Part shown: positions 17,468-25,592 of the stretch, one piece after another
Position numbering within the stretch: position 1 is the first letter of the stretch
How the letters are laid out: each line of letters starts with the position of its first letter
Position numbers and translations under genes: made by a program
NCBI GenBank assembly: GCA_937864925.1
Contig: CALMFH010000153.1
Location: 1 to 64,000, forward strand
Reading direction: 5' to 3'
DNA from: an uncultured Alphaproteobacteria bacterium
GTDB taxonomy: Bacteria; Pseudomonadota; Alphaproteobacteria; Rhizobiales; Ancalomicrobiaceae
DNA: 64,000 nt
The notes under the pieces: model-generated
Databases searched by the model: none
Told to the model about the DNA's origin: nothing
Seen by the model: the letters and a program-made list of their open reading frames with translations, nothing else

Positions 17468-17489
17468 CCTGTCACGATTTCGCGACAGG
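17468..17489. promoter_or_regulatory. Candidate enhancer (UAS) inverted repeat for the NtrC-type regulator
   Basis: CCTGTCACGA-TT-TCGCGACAGG is a 22-bp inverted repeat with 9 of 10 matched positions per arm. It is centred about 85 bp upstream of the -24 element, the usual distance for an activator that loops to RpoN polymerase. It also lies 5 bp past the regulator's stop codon, so it might double as a weak terminator. Confidence 0.6.
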
Positions 17490-17494
17490 TGTCG

Positions 17495-18874
17495 TCAATC
17501 GATGACGATGCCCCAGCGCTTCATGCGGACGTAGAGGTTCTGCCGCGGGATGCCGGAGAGCCGTGCTGCTTCCGAGACGTTGCCGCCGGCCGCGACGAAG
17601 AGGCGACGCAGGTAGTCCTGCTCGAAGCCCTCGCGGGCCTCGCGATAGGCGGCGACGTCGTGGCCGCCCGCCTCGGCGCCGGCCGGCGCGACGCCGACGG
17701 GCGCCGCCGCCGGCTCGATCACCGCGGCGACGTGGGAGACGTCGATCGGCCCACCCGGGTGCAGCGCCACCAGCCGCTCGATGGCGTGTTTCAGCTGGCG
17801 GACGTTGCCGGGCCAGGCCTGGGCTTCCAGCAGCCTCAACGCCTCTGGCGACCACGGGCCGACCACACGGCCGAACTTCGCCTGGAAGTGCTCGAGGAAG
17901 TGGGTGGCGAGCAGCACCACGTCGCCGGCCCGCTCGCGCAGCGGCGGTAGGCGCAGCACCACGACGTTGATGCGGTAGAAGAGGTCCTCGCGGAAGGCCC
18001 CGGTCGCCACCAGCCCGGCGAGCGGCCGATTGGTCGCGGCGATCAGACGGAAGTCGCTCGACCGTCGCTCGGTCGAGCCGACCCGCGAGAAGCAGCCGTC
18101 CTGAAGGACGCGCAAGAGCGCCGACTGCAGCTTGGGGCTCATGTCGGCGATCTCGTCGAGGAAGAGCGAGCCGCGGTCGGCCTTTTCGATGGTGCCGGCC
18201 GTGGTCTTGGCGGCGCCGGTGAAGGCGCCCTTCTCGTAGCCGAAGAGCAGGCCCTCGAGCAGGCTCTCGGGCAGGGCTCCGCAGTTGACGTCGAGATAGG
18301 GGCCGCGCCCTCGCCGGCTCTCGGCGTGGATCAGCCGGGCGACGACGTCCTTACCGGTGCCGCTCTCGCCTTCCAGCAACACGGTGGTGTCGAGCGTCGC
18401 CACTTGCCGGATCTGGTCGACGAGGCGGGTCATCGCCGGCGAGGTGGCGATCAGCCTCGGCCCGGCGACCGCCGCCTGTAACCGATCGATCTCGCGATAG
18501 GCGCGGTCCATCTCCAGCGCCTTGTCGATGACGCGTTCCAGGTCGTCGAGATCTTCGAAGGGCTTGGTGCGGTAGTCGAAGAGCCCTTCGCGCACCGCCC
18601 GCATCGCGTCGCGCACGTCGGCGTGGCCGGTGATCATGATCGCCACCATATGCGGCTTCTGCGCACGGAACTCGCGCAGGAGGTCGAGACCGTCGGCGTC
18701 GGGCAGGCGTTGGTCCATCAGGATCAGATTGAAGTCGTCCGCCGCGAAGGCCGCGCGAGCTTCCGTTCCGGTCTCGGTGAGGGTCAGCACCTCGCACCGA
18801 TCGCGCAACAGCCCGTCGAACAGGGTCCGCGTGAAGTGGTCGTCGTCGACGACGAGGATCCGGGGCTTCGTCAT
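17495..18874 (-). CDS. NtrC-family sigma-54-dependent response regulator
   Basis: 459 residues. The receiver domain has phospho-acceptor Asp54 (LILMDQRLPD) and the acidic pocket VVDDD. The central AAA+ domain has the Walker A GESGTGKD, the sigma-54 contact loop GAFTGA, and a Walker B ending SLFLDEIADM. The C-terminal Fis-type helix-turn-helix reads NVSEAARLSGIPRQNLYVRM. It activates RpoN promoters. Its ATG overlaps the kinase stop by four bases. The nearest sigma-54-type promoter is that of the cytochrome operon immediately downstream, its most likely target. Confidence 0.94.
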   Translation of the reverse strand: MTKPRILVVDDDHFTRTLFDGLLRDRCEVLTLTETGTEARAAFAADDFNLILMDQRLPDADGLDLLREFRAQKPHMVAIMITGHADVRDAMRAVREGLFDYRTKPFEDLDDLERVIDKALEMDRAYREIDRLQAAVAGPRLIATSPAMTRLVDQIRQVATLDTTVLLEGESGTGKDVVARLIHAESRRGRGPYLDVNCGALPESLLEGLLFGYEKGAFTGAAKTTAGTIEKADRGSLFLDEIADMSPKLQSALLRVLQDGCFSRVGSTERRSSDFRLIAATNRPLAGLVATGAFREDLFYRINVVVLRLPPLRERAGDVVLLATHFLEHFQAKFGRVVGPWSPEALRLLEAQAWPGNVRQLKHAIERLVALHPGGPIDVSHVAAVIEPAAAPVGVAPAGAEAGGHDVAAYREAREGFEQDYLRRLFVAAGGNVSEAARLSGIPRQNLYVRMKRWGIVID

Positions 18875-20667
18875 GCGGCACTCTCGTCGGGGGCTCGCGG
18901 GGCGACGGAGACCGCCTCCGGCAACCACAGAGCAAGAGACGCACCACCTTCCTGCCGGTTGGCGGCGCCGACCTCGCCCTCGTGCAGCAGCACGATGTGC
19001 TGCACCACCGCGAGGCCGAGGCCGGTGCCCTCCTTGCGCGTCGTGAAGAACGGCGTGAACAAGCGGCGCATGGCGTCGTCGGAGATCCCCGGGCCGTCGT
19101 CCTCCACGGTGAAGCGCCAGCCGGGCCGGCCGTCGGCATGGGCAGCTTGCGCCAGAGAGATGCGAACCCGACCTCCTTCGCCGGTCGCCTGGGCGGCGTT
19201 GGTGAGCAGGTTGAAGATAGCGTGTCCGAGCAGGTTGGGATCGACGACGGCGACGGCGGGAGCGTCCGGCATGACGCGTTCGATCGAGACCCTGCGGCCG
19301 ATGCTCTGGTTGAAGAGCGCGAGCGCCTCGTCGGCGATCGCGCGCAGGTCGGTCGGCCGGCTGTCGAAACAGGAGACCTTGGTGAAGTCGAGCATGCGCT
19401 TGACGAAGGCGGAGCAATTCTGACCGGCCTTACGGATCTCGCCGAGCATCTCGCGCACCCGATCCGGCTTGTCGACCGAGCGCTCGGCGAGCTGCGCCAT
19501 GTTGACCACCCCGACCAGCGGATTGTTCAGCTGGTGGGCGATCTCGCCGACCATCGTGCCCATCGCCGAGAGCTTCTCCAACCGGACGATGCGTTGGTGT
19601 TCGTCGGAGATGGTCAAGAGGCGATGCTCCAGCTCGTGCTGACGTCGGTAGGCGGCTTCGACGCCGGCGAGCGCTCGGTTGAACGAGAAGAAGACGGCTG
19701 CGCCCGCGGCGAGGCTCGCCAGGGTGGCGAGGATCATCCAGTAGGTGAAGGTCGCCTGGGCGCGGCTGCGGTCGGCGAAGATCGCCAGGACGCCGACCGC
19801 ACGCCCCGAGGCGTCGCGGAGCGGCGCGGTGGCCACCGACAGCGGCCCGCCGCTGGTCTGAACCGTCCGGATCGATCCGTCGTACAGAAGCTCGGGGAAG
19901 AGTGCCCGTTCGGCCGGGAGCGTTTCGGGCGACGACTGCGACACCAGGATGTGGTCACCGAATTCGAGGTGGCGAGCCGGCTGCCCCGACATGCGCCGCC
20001 CCTGTCGCCAGATCGTCGGATCGGTCGTGTCGCGGCGGATCAGGGCGTAGAGGTGAACGCCGAGCGACAGGCCGGTATCGGCGAGCAGCGGACCGATCTC
20101 CTCGCCCAGTTCGATGAGGCCGATGGTCGCCCCGTCGTGTTTCCACGGCGTCACCGAACGCAGGGTCAGCGTACCGAATGGGCCGAGTTCGATGCCGGCG
20201 CTCGGTGCGCCCGTCTCCGCCGCCGTCCGGGTGGTGAAACGGTCGATGAGATCGCCATGGGTCTCCGGCTCGTGCATGCGCAGCACGTTCACTCGGTCGA
20301 GACCGGTGAAGTAGAGATGGGTGATGCGGTGGTCGCGGCGGAGAGTGTCGAAGAGCGGCCCGACCGACGACCGCAGCCGGTCACGATCGCGCATCTGGAA
20401 GGCATGGGCGATCTCGTCGGAGGTGCCGAGCGCCGCGACGGTCGCCCGCATCAGTCCCGTGGCCGTGTCGATCTTCTGGGCGAGCAGGGTCTCGACCGAG
20501 CGGACCGCGGCGGAGAATTCGTCGTCGCGGGTGCGCCGCTCGATGATCCAGACCGTCATGACGAAGGCGACGACGACGAAGGCGATGAGCCCGGCGAGCC
20601 GCGCCAGGATGTGGCGCCGGACCGGCGGAGTCGCGATGTCGTTGCCGCTGCGCCTGCCGAGCGCCAT
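18871..20667 (-). CDS. Membrane sensor histidine kinase with periplasmic sensing domain
   Basis: 598 residues from ATG 20667, which has GGGGATC upstream; another in-frame ATG at 20706 lacks a ribosome-binding site. Two membrane helices (about residues 20-40 and 305-327) enclose a ~265-residue periplasmic region that looks like a double-Cache/MCP-type ligand domain. The H-box (MVGEIAHQLNNPLVG, His near 375), N-box (NLLTNAAQA) and G-boxes (DDGPGIS, GTGLGL) are intact. It pairs with the following response regulator and resembles DctB-type kinases that sense small molecules outside the membrane. Confidence 0.92.
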   Translation of the reverse strand: MALGRRSGNDIATPPVRRHILARLAGLIAFVVVAFVMTVWIIERRTRDDEFSAAVRSVETLLAQKIDTATGLMRATVAALGTSDEIAHAFQMRDRDRLRSSVGPLFDTLRRDHRITHLYFTGLDRVNVLRMHEPETHGDLIDRFTTRTAAETGAPSAGIELGPFGTLTLRSVTPWKHDGATIGLIELGEEIGPLLADTGLSLGVHLYALIRRDTTDPTIWRQGRRMSGQPARHLEFGDHILVSQSSPETLPAERALFPELLYDGSIRTVQTSGGPLSVATAPLRDASGRAVGVLAIFADRSRAQATFTYWMILATLASLAAGAAVFFSFNRALAGVEAAYRRQHELEHRLLTISDEHQRIVRLEKLSAMGTMVGEIAHQLNNPLVGVVNMAQLAERSVDKPDRVREMLGEIRKAGQNCSAFVKRMLDFTKVSCFDSRPTDLRAIADEALALFNQSIGRRVSIERVMPDAPAVAVVDPNLLGHAIFNLLTNAAQATGEGGRVRISLAQAAHADGRPGWRFTVEDDGPGISDDAMRRLFTPFFTTRKEGTGLGLAVVQHIVLLHEGEVGAANRQEGGASLALWLPEAVSVAPRAPDESAA

Positions 20668-21029
20668 GGACGTGATCCCCGATGCCTTTCTCCGCTCAGA
20701 TAGCATGAGAGGCGCCGTCGGGGGAAAACGTATGGCCCACCCGTTCGCGAGTTGGTCGTTCGGATGGCTGCCGACGGGGTCTGCGTCGACGTTTCTGGTT
20801 TCACGAGCAGCGACGCCAGTGTCCGAGATGGAGATCTGCGCGGTCCGATCCCCAAAATGGCCTCGGCATCGTGTGCCGCTCCTCTCGGACCGATCTTTCA
20901 GAGTCGTCCATCGCCGGCGATGGTGGTCGCCGGCATCGAACGCTCCTGTTGCGGCTCGGCATGGACGGCGAAAGCCGGCTCGTGTCTTACTTGGTCGACC
21001 TGGACGCAGACCTTCTTCGCGGAGATCCC
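20668..21029. other. Divergent gap between kinase and racemase-like gene
   Basis: 362 bp. Several open frames cross it, but they are GC-rich shadows without a ribosome-binding site or recognisable protein. No promoter, palindrome or RNA was identified. Confidence 0.4.
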
Positions 21030-21743
21030 ATGACGCGCATCGGCATGCTGACGCCCTCCTCCAACACCGTACTCGAACCGCAGAGCCAATGCCTCGTCGC
21101 GGCACTCCCCGAGGTGTCGCTGCACTTCGCCCGTTTCCGCGTCACCGAGATCGCGCTCGACGCCCGGGCGCTCGGTCAGTTCGACGGCTCGCCGATGCTC
21201 GCCGCCGCCGAACTCCTCGGCCACGCCAAGGTCGACTGCATCACCTGGAACGGTACGGCTGCCGGCTGGATGGGGCTCGACGGCGATCGGGCGCTGGTGG
21301 CGGCGATCGAGGCGACGACCGGCATCCGCGCCACCACCTGCGTGCTGACGCTGTTCGATCTCATGCGCCGCGCCGGTCTCTCGCGCATCGGCCTCGTCAC
21401 CCCCTACACGACGGATGTCCGCGACCGCATCGTCGCCAACTTCGCCCGCGAGGGCGTCTCGATCGTCGCCGAGAGCGGCCTCGACATCCGCGACAACTTC
21501 ACCTTCGGCACGGTGACCGGCGACACTCTCGACGCTCAGGTCGCGGAGGTCGCCGCCGCCGGGGTCGACGCGGTGGTGGTTCTGTGCACCAACCTCGCCG
21601 GGGCCGCCCGCGTCGCCGATTGGGAGGCGCGGCACGGGGTGCCGGTGCTCGATTCCGTCGCCGTGTCGCTCCTCGGCGCGCTCGAAGCGACCGGGGTCGA
21701 CCCCCGACCGCTCCTCCCTCACGGCCGCATCTTCGGCTGGTGA
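21030..21743 (+). CDS. Maleate-isomerase/Asp-Glu-racemase superfamily protein
   Basis: 237 residues. ATG 21030 follows GGAGATCCC and starts the conserved MTRIGMLTPSSNTVLEP, as in maleate cis-trans isomerases and arylmalonate decarboxylases. These enzymes use two cysteines. The second is plausible here (VVLCTNLAG), but at the first position, usually ACTSG, this protein has WNGTAAGW with no Cys. The chemistry may therefore differ. It is convergent with the hydantoinase gene and separated from it by a composite palindromic element. The substrate is probably a small dicarboxylate or a ureide-derived acid, by context only. Confidence 0.75.
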   Translation: MTRIGMLTPSSNTVLEPQSQCLVAALPEVSLHFARFRVTEIALDARALGQFDGSPMLAAAELLGHAKVDCITWNGTAAGWMGLDGDRALVAAIEATTGIRATTCVLTLFDLMRRAGLSRIGLVTPYTTDVRDRIVANFAREGVSIVAESGLDIRDNFTFGTVTGDTLDAQVAEVAAAGVDAVVVLCTNLAGAARVADWEARHGVPVLDSVAVSLLGALEATGVDPRPLLPHGRIFGW

Positions 21744-21747
21744 GGGC

Positions 21748-21880
21748 TCATACCGAGTTAACGAAGTTTCGACCTGTTCGAAACTTCGTGAAAGAAGGCG
21801 AGCCCGAACGGGCGTCGGCCGGTCGGGTCGTAGCGCTCATGAAATTCGGACGAGTCCGAATTTCATGAGCCCAGTATCAG
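21748..21880. repeat. Composite palindromic intergenic element, copy 2
   Basis: 133 bp bounded by CTCATAC (21748-21754) and GTATCAG (21874-21880), the same edges as copy 1. Hairpin A has perfect 12-bp arms (21761-21772, 21778-21789) around CCTGT and matches the inner part of copy 1. Hairpin B has perfect 17-bp arms (21835-21851, 21854-21870) and an unrelated sequence. It fills nearly the whole gap between two convergent genes, and the right edge contains the hydantoinase stop codon. Confidence 0.85.
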
Positions 21881-23328
21881 GCCTCCTCGGCGCGGAAGAG
21901 CCCGCTCGGGCGGCGGGCGCCGAGCGGACGGGCCGGCGCGGGGCGGTCGCAGGGGAGGAAACGGCCCTGACCCGGCTCGGCGAAGAGGTGGCCGCGTTCG
22001 GCCAGGACCTCGCCGCGCTGGACGACGATCTCCGGCCAGGCCGGTACGGTGATGCCCTCGTAGGGGGTGTAGTCGCAGGCCGAATGCAGGTCCACCTGGG
22101 CGATGGTCACCGGCGCGCGCGCGTCCCAGATCACCAGATCGGCGTCGGAGCCGACGGCGATGACGCCCTTGCGGGGATGGAGGCCGTACATCTTCGCCGG
22201 GCCGGTCGCCGTCAGATCGACGAAGCGATCGAGATCGATGCGACCCTCGACGACCCCGGCGAAGAGGAGCGGCAGCCGTGTCTCGACGCCCGGGATACCG
22301 TTCGGCACCCAGCGGAACGAGGCGTCCTCGCCCTTCAGCTTCTTGCCGGCGGGGTCGTCGAAGCGGAACGGCGCGTGGTCGGAGGAGACGATCGAGAACA
22401 CCCCGGTCGCCAGCCCCTGCCAGATCGCGGCCCTGTTGGCGGCCTCGCGCGGCGGCGGTGAGCAGATGCACTTGGCGCCCTCGAAGCCGGGGCCGGTGAG
22501 ATCGTCCTCGCTGAGGAAGAGATACTGCGGGCAGGTCTCGGCATGGAGCGAGACGCCGCGACCCTGGGCGCGGCGGATCTCCTCCATCGCTTCGGCGCCG
22601 GAGACGTGGACGATGAGGATGGGCACGTCGACCAGTTCCGAAAAGGAGATGGCGCGGTGGGTCGCCTCGCGCTCGATCACCTTCGGTCGCGCGGCCGCAT
22701 GGAAGATCGGCGCGGTCCTGCCCTCGGCCTCCAGCCGATCGGTGAGCCAGGCGATGCAGTCGGCGTTCTCGGCGTGGACCATGACCATGGCGCCGTGGTC
22801 GCGAGCGACCGACAACACGTCGAGGATCTGGCGATCGGAGAGCTTCAGATCGTCGTAGGTCATGTAGATCTTGAACGAGGTGTAGCCCTCGGCGATCAGC
22901 GCCGGCAGTTCGCGCTCCAGCACGTCCGGCGTCGGGTCGGTGACGATCAGATGGAAGGCATGATCGATCATCGCCTTGCCCGAAGCTCGAGCATGATAGT
23001 CGTCGACCGCCGCTCTGAGGCTCTGCCCGCGGATCTGCGCGGCGAAGGGGATGATCGTCGTCGTGCCGCCGAAGAGCGCCGAGCGCGTGCCGGTGAGGAA
23101 GTCGTCGGCCATGCGCGAGCCGTCTCCGGTTGGCTGGTCGAAGTGGCAGTGGCCGTCGACGCCGCCGGGCAGAACCAGACGGCCGGCCGCGTCGATGTCG
23201 CGCTTTCCGGGGGAAAGCCGCTCGGCGAGTGCCACGATACGGCCGTCGCGCACCCCGACGTCGCAGGCGACGAGCGCCCCCGGAAGGGCGACGCGCCCAC
23301 CGCGTATCGTCAGATCGTAGGTTTCCAT
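21877..23328 (-). CDS. Dihydropyrimidinase/D-hydantoinase family cyclic amidohydrolase
   Basis: 483 residues. It opens a cyclic amide ring (hydantoin, dihydropyrimidine or allantoin type) with a binuclear metal centre. Ligands are visible: DGHCHFDQP (HxH), the carboxylated Lys in SFKIYMTYDDLKL, HAEN, HVSG and SSDHAPF. ATG 23328 is chosen because GGAGG lies six bases upstream; an ATG at 23334 abuts the same GGAGG and is too close. The family includes allantoinase-like members, so the substrate is not fixed. It is downstream of the GntR-amidase-MFS run on the same strand. Confidence 0.92.
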   Translation of the reverse strand: METYDLTIRGGRVALPGALVACDVGVRDGRIVALAERLSPGKRDIDAAGRLVLPGGVDGHCHFDQPTGDGSRMADDFLTGTRSALFGGTTTIIPFAAQIRGQSLRAAVDDYHARASGKAMIDHAFHLIVTDPTPDVLERELPALIAEGYTSFKIYMTYDDLKLSDRQILDVLSVARDHGAMVMVHAENADCIAWLTDRLEAEGRTAPIFHAAARPKVIEREATHRAISFSELVDVPILIVHVSGAEAMEEIRRAQGRGVSLHAETCPQYLFLSEDDLTGPGFEGAKCICSPPPREAANRAAIWQGLATGVFSIVSSDHAPFRFDDPAGKKLKGEDASFRWVPNGIPGVETRLPLLFAGVVEGRIDLDRFVDLTATGPAKMYGLHPRKGVIAVGSDADLVIWDARAPVTIAQVDLHSACDYTPYEGITVPAWPEIVVQRGEVLAERGHLFAEPGQGRFLPCDRPAPARPLGARRPSGLFRAEEA

Positions 23329-23487
23329 CGTCATCCTCCGATGTCGTCGGTGGGGCCGGGCCCGTCGATTCTTCGTCTCCGTCGCCACCTCTCGTCATGA
23401 GCGGCGCACCCGCTCGACGTCGCCGCGGCGTCGGTTGCGGCGAAGGGGCCGGGATCGGCGCGGCCGGACGTCCGGTCCGCGCCCACG

Positions 23488-24234
23488 TCACGTCCGCCGC
23501 CGTCGGGCGATCCCGCGCCCGCCCGGCGGCTCCCGCGAGCCGAGGAGATCATGTCGGCAGACCTCTGCCACGATCGCACCGGTTCGCGCGATGTGCCGTG
23601 CCATGGCGGTGCGCGCCACATCGCGGTCGCCGCAGCGCAGCGCCTCGAGGATCTCGCGGTGTTCGCGAATGGATTCCTCGACCCGCCCCTCGGTCGCGAG
23701 CGCCACGTTGCGGGCACGCTGCAGCCCTCCGAGAACCCGCTCGTGGGTCTTGGCGAGTGACGGATTGCCGCTCGCGGCAATGATGACGAGGTGAATCCGT
23801 TGGTTGAGCCGGATGTAGCGATCGCGGTCGCCGGCCGCTTCGGCCGCTTCCATCTGGATCTGGAGGCGCTCCAGTCTGTCGATGTCGAGGGGCGAGATCC
23901 GGTCGGCGGCGAGCCCGGCGGCGAAGGACTCGAGCGCCTCCTCGACCTCGAACAGATGCCCGAGTTCGACCGGGTCGAGGGGCGCGACGATCGCCGCCCG
24001 ATTGCGACGCAGATCGACCAGTCCTTCGGCGGCGAGGAGCTTCAGCGCCTCGCGGATCGGAGTGCGCGACACGCCCAACCGCTCGACCAATTGGCTCTCG
24101 ACCAGCGGTAGGCCGGAACGCAGCCGATTGCTCAGGATCTCGCGCCGCAGTTCTTCTGCGACCCGATCGGTGGCCGAAGGATCCGGTTCGGGGCGACGGC
24201 GGCGCAGGGGGTGGTCGGTGTCGGCGACGGTCAT
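23488..24234 (-). CDS. GntR-family regulator, FCD (FadR-type) subfamily
   Basis: 248 residues. An N-terminal winged helix-turn-helix (VAEELRREIL ... LVESQLVERLGVSRTPIREA, then LAAEGLV) is followed by a helical FCD ligand domain. That domain carries metal-site-like residues: RLNQRIHLVI, the His of EEHREIL-type EEIREHREIL, and MARHI. Its start overlaps the amidase stop by ATGA, so MFS, amidase and regulator are probably one operon. It likely represses this ureide/hydantoin region in response to a carboxylate intermediate; its operator was not found. Confidence 0.9.
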   Translation of the reverse strand: MTVADTDHPLRRRRPEPDPSATDRVAEELRREILSNRLRSGLPLVESQLVERLGVSRTPIREALKLLAAEGLVDLRRNRAAIVAPLDPVELGHLFEVEEALESFAAGLAADRISPLDIDRLERLQIQMEAAEAAGDRDRYIRLNQRIHLVIIAASGNPSLAKTHERVLGGLQRARNVALATEGRVEESIREHREILEALRCGDRDVARTAMARHIARTGAIVAEVCRHDLLGSREPPGGRGIARRRRT

Positions 24235-25592
24235 GTCGAGATCAACGCCTCCAGAGCGGCGGCAGCGTCGAGCACGTGCCGATCCGACCCGCGCGGCCCG
24301 ACGATCTGGAGGCCGATCGGTAGACCATCGCCGGTGCGGCCACAAGGGATCGTCACCGCCGGAACCAGCGCGTGATTGAAGAACGGGGTGAAGACGGCAT
24401 GGGCGCGCGGCTCGACCGTGACGCCCGCGATGGTCTCCGGCCCCAGCCGATCGAGCGGCCACGGTGCGCAGGGAACGGTCGGACAGAGGAGGAGATCGAC
24501 GTCGCCGAAGAACGCCGCCAGTGCCCGGGCGATCGCCTCGCTCGCCAACCGCGCCCGCGCCACAGCCACGGCGTCGAGCGCCAGACCGGCGTCGATCTGC
24601 CGGCCGACGTCCGGATCGAAGAGGTCGGGCTCGGCGCGACGACGGTCCCCGTAGAGCGCCGCGAGGCCGGCGTGTTGCAGCGGCATCAGCCCCGCCTCGC
24701 CGAGACCGGTCGGCCACGCCGGATCGGCGCGGCGGAGGTCCGAGCCGATCTGCGCGAGGCGTTCCGCGACCCGTTCGATCGCCGCACTCACGCTCGCATC
24801 GACCGGAACGTCGAGCCCGAGTCGGGGCGACAGGGCGATCCGCGTCGCTGCGAGCGAACGCGGCGCCCCGGCCGGGATCGCGATCGACTCCGGGTCGCGC
24901 GGATCGGGCCCGGCGATCGCGTCGAAGACCAGCCGGGCATCGCCGACGTCGCTGGCGATCGGCGCGAGGCACTCGATGCCGGAGAACGGGCCGGGGAACC
25001 CGGGGCCGTTCGGCACCGCCCCGAAGGACGGCTTGAAGCCGACGATGCCGCAATGTGCCGGCGGCCTCCGACTCGATCCGCCGGCGTCGGTCCCGATGGC
25101 GACCGGCACCAGCCCCGCCGCGACCGCCGCCGCCGGTCCCCCCGACGAGCCGCCGGGGGTGAGGCGCGGGTCGAGCGGATGGCGGGTCGGCCCGTAGACG
25201 CGGTTCGTGGTGACGCCCTTGCAGGCGAACTCCGAGGTGTTGGCCACGCCCATGATCACCGCCCCGGCCCGCCTCAGTCGCTCGACGACGATGGCGTCGC
25301 GCGGCGGGCGGAAGTCGCGGAAGAGCAGGGAGCCGTTGGTCACCCGCCGCCCGGCGACCCAGATCGTGTCCTTGACCACGACCGGCAGGCCGGCGAGCGG
25401 CAGATCCTCGCCGTCGGCGAGCCGGCGATCGACGGCCCTCGCCGCCGCGACACCCTCGTCCGGGTCGAAGTCGACCACGGCGCCGAGGGTCGAGACGGCG
25501 ATGCGCTCGATCGCGGCACGGGCGACCGTCTCGGCGGTGGTCCGGCTGGCCCGAACGGCGGCGACGATGGCGCAGGCGGATTCGGCGGTCAT
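24231..25592 (-). CDS. Amidase-signature family amidase
   Basis: 453 residues with the Ser-cisSer-Lys triad of the amidase signature family: Lys in LPVVVKDT, cis-Ser in GGSSGGPAAA, and the nucleophile in GTDAGGSSRRP. The family hydrolyses amides or ureides such as N-carbamoyl compounds, allophanate or aryl amides. Both ends overlap the flanking genes by four bases (MFS upstream, GntR downstream), showing tight coupling. Together with the hydantoinase it may act on the ring-opened product, which is inference. Confidence 0.9.
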   Translation of the reverse strand: MTAESACAIVAAVRASRTTAETVARAAIERIAVSTLGAVVDFDPDEGVAAARAVDRRLADGEDLPLAGLPVVVKDTIWVAGRRVTNGSLLFRDFRPPRDAIVVERLRRAGAVIMGVANTSEFACKGVTTNRVYGPTRHPLDPRLTPGGSSGGPAAAVAAGLVPVAIGTDAGGSSRRPPAHCGIVGFKPSFGAVPNGPGFPGPFSGIECLAPIASDVGDARLVFDAIAGPDPRDPESIAIPAGAPRSLAATRIALSPRLGLDVPVDASVSAAIERVAERLAQIGSDLRRADPAWPTGLGEAGLMPLQHAGLAALYGDRRRAEPDLFDPDVGRQIDAGLALDAVAVARARLASEAIARALAAFFGDVDLLLCPTVPCAPWPLDRLGPETIAGVTVEPRAHAVFTPFFNHALVPAVTIPCGRTGDGLPIGLQIVGPRGSDRHVLDAAAALEALIST

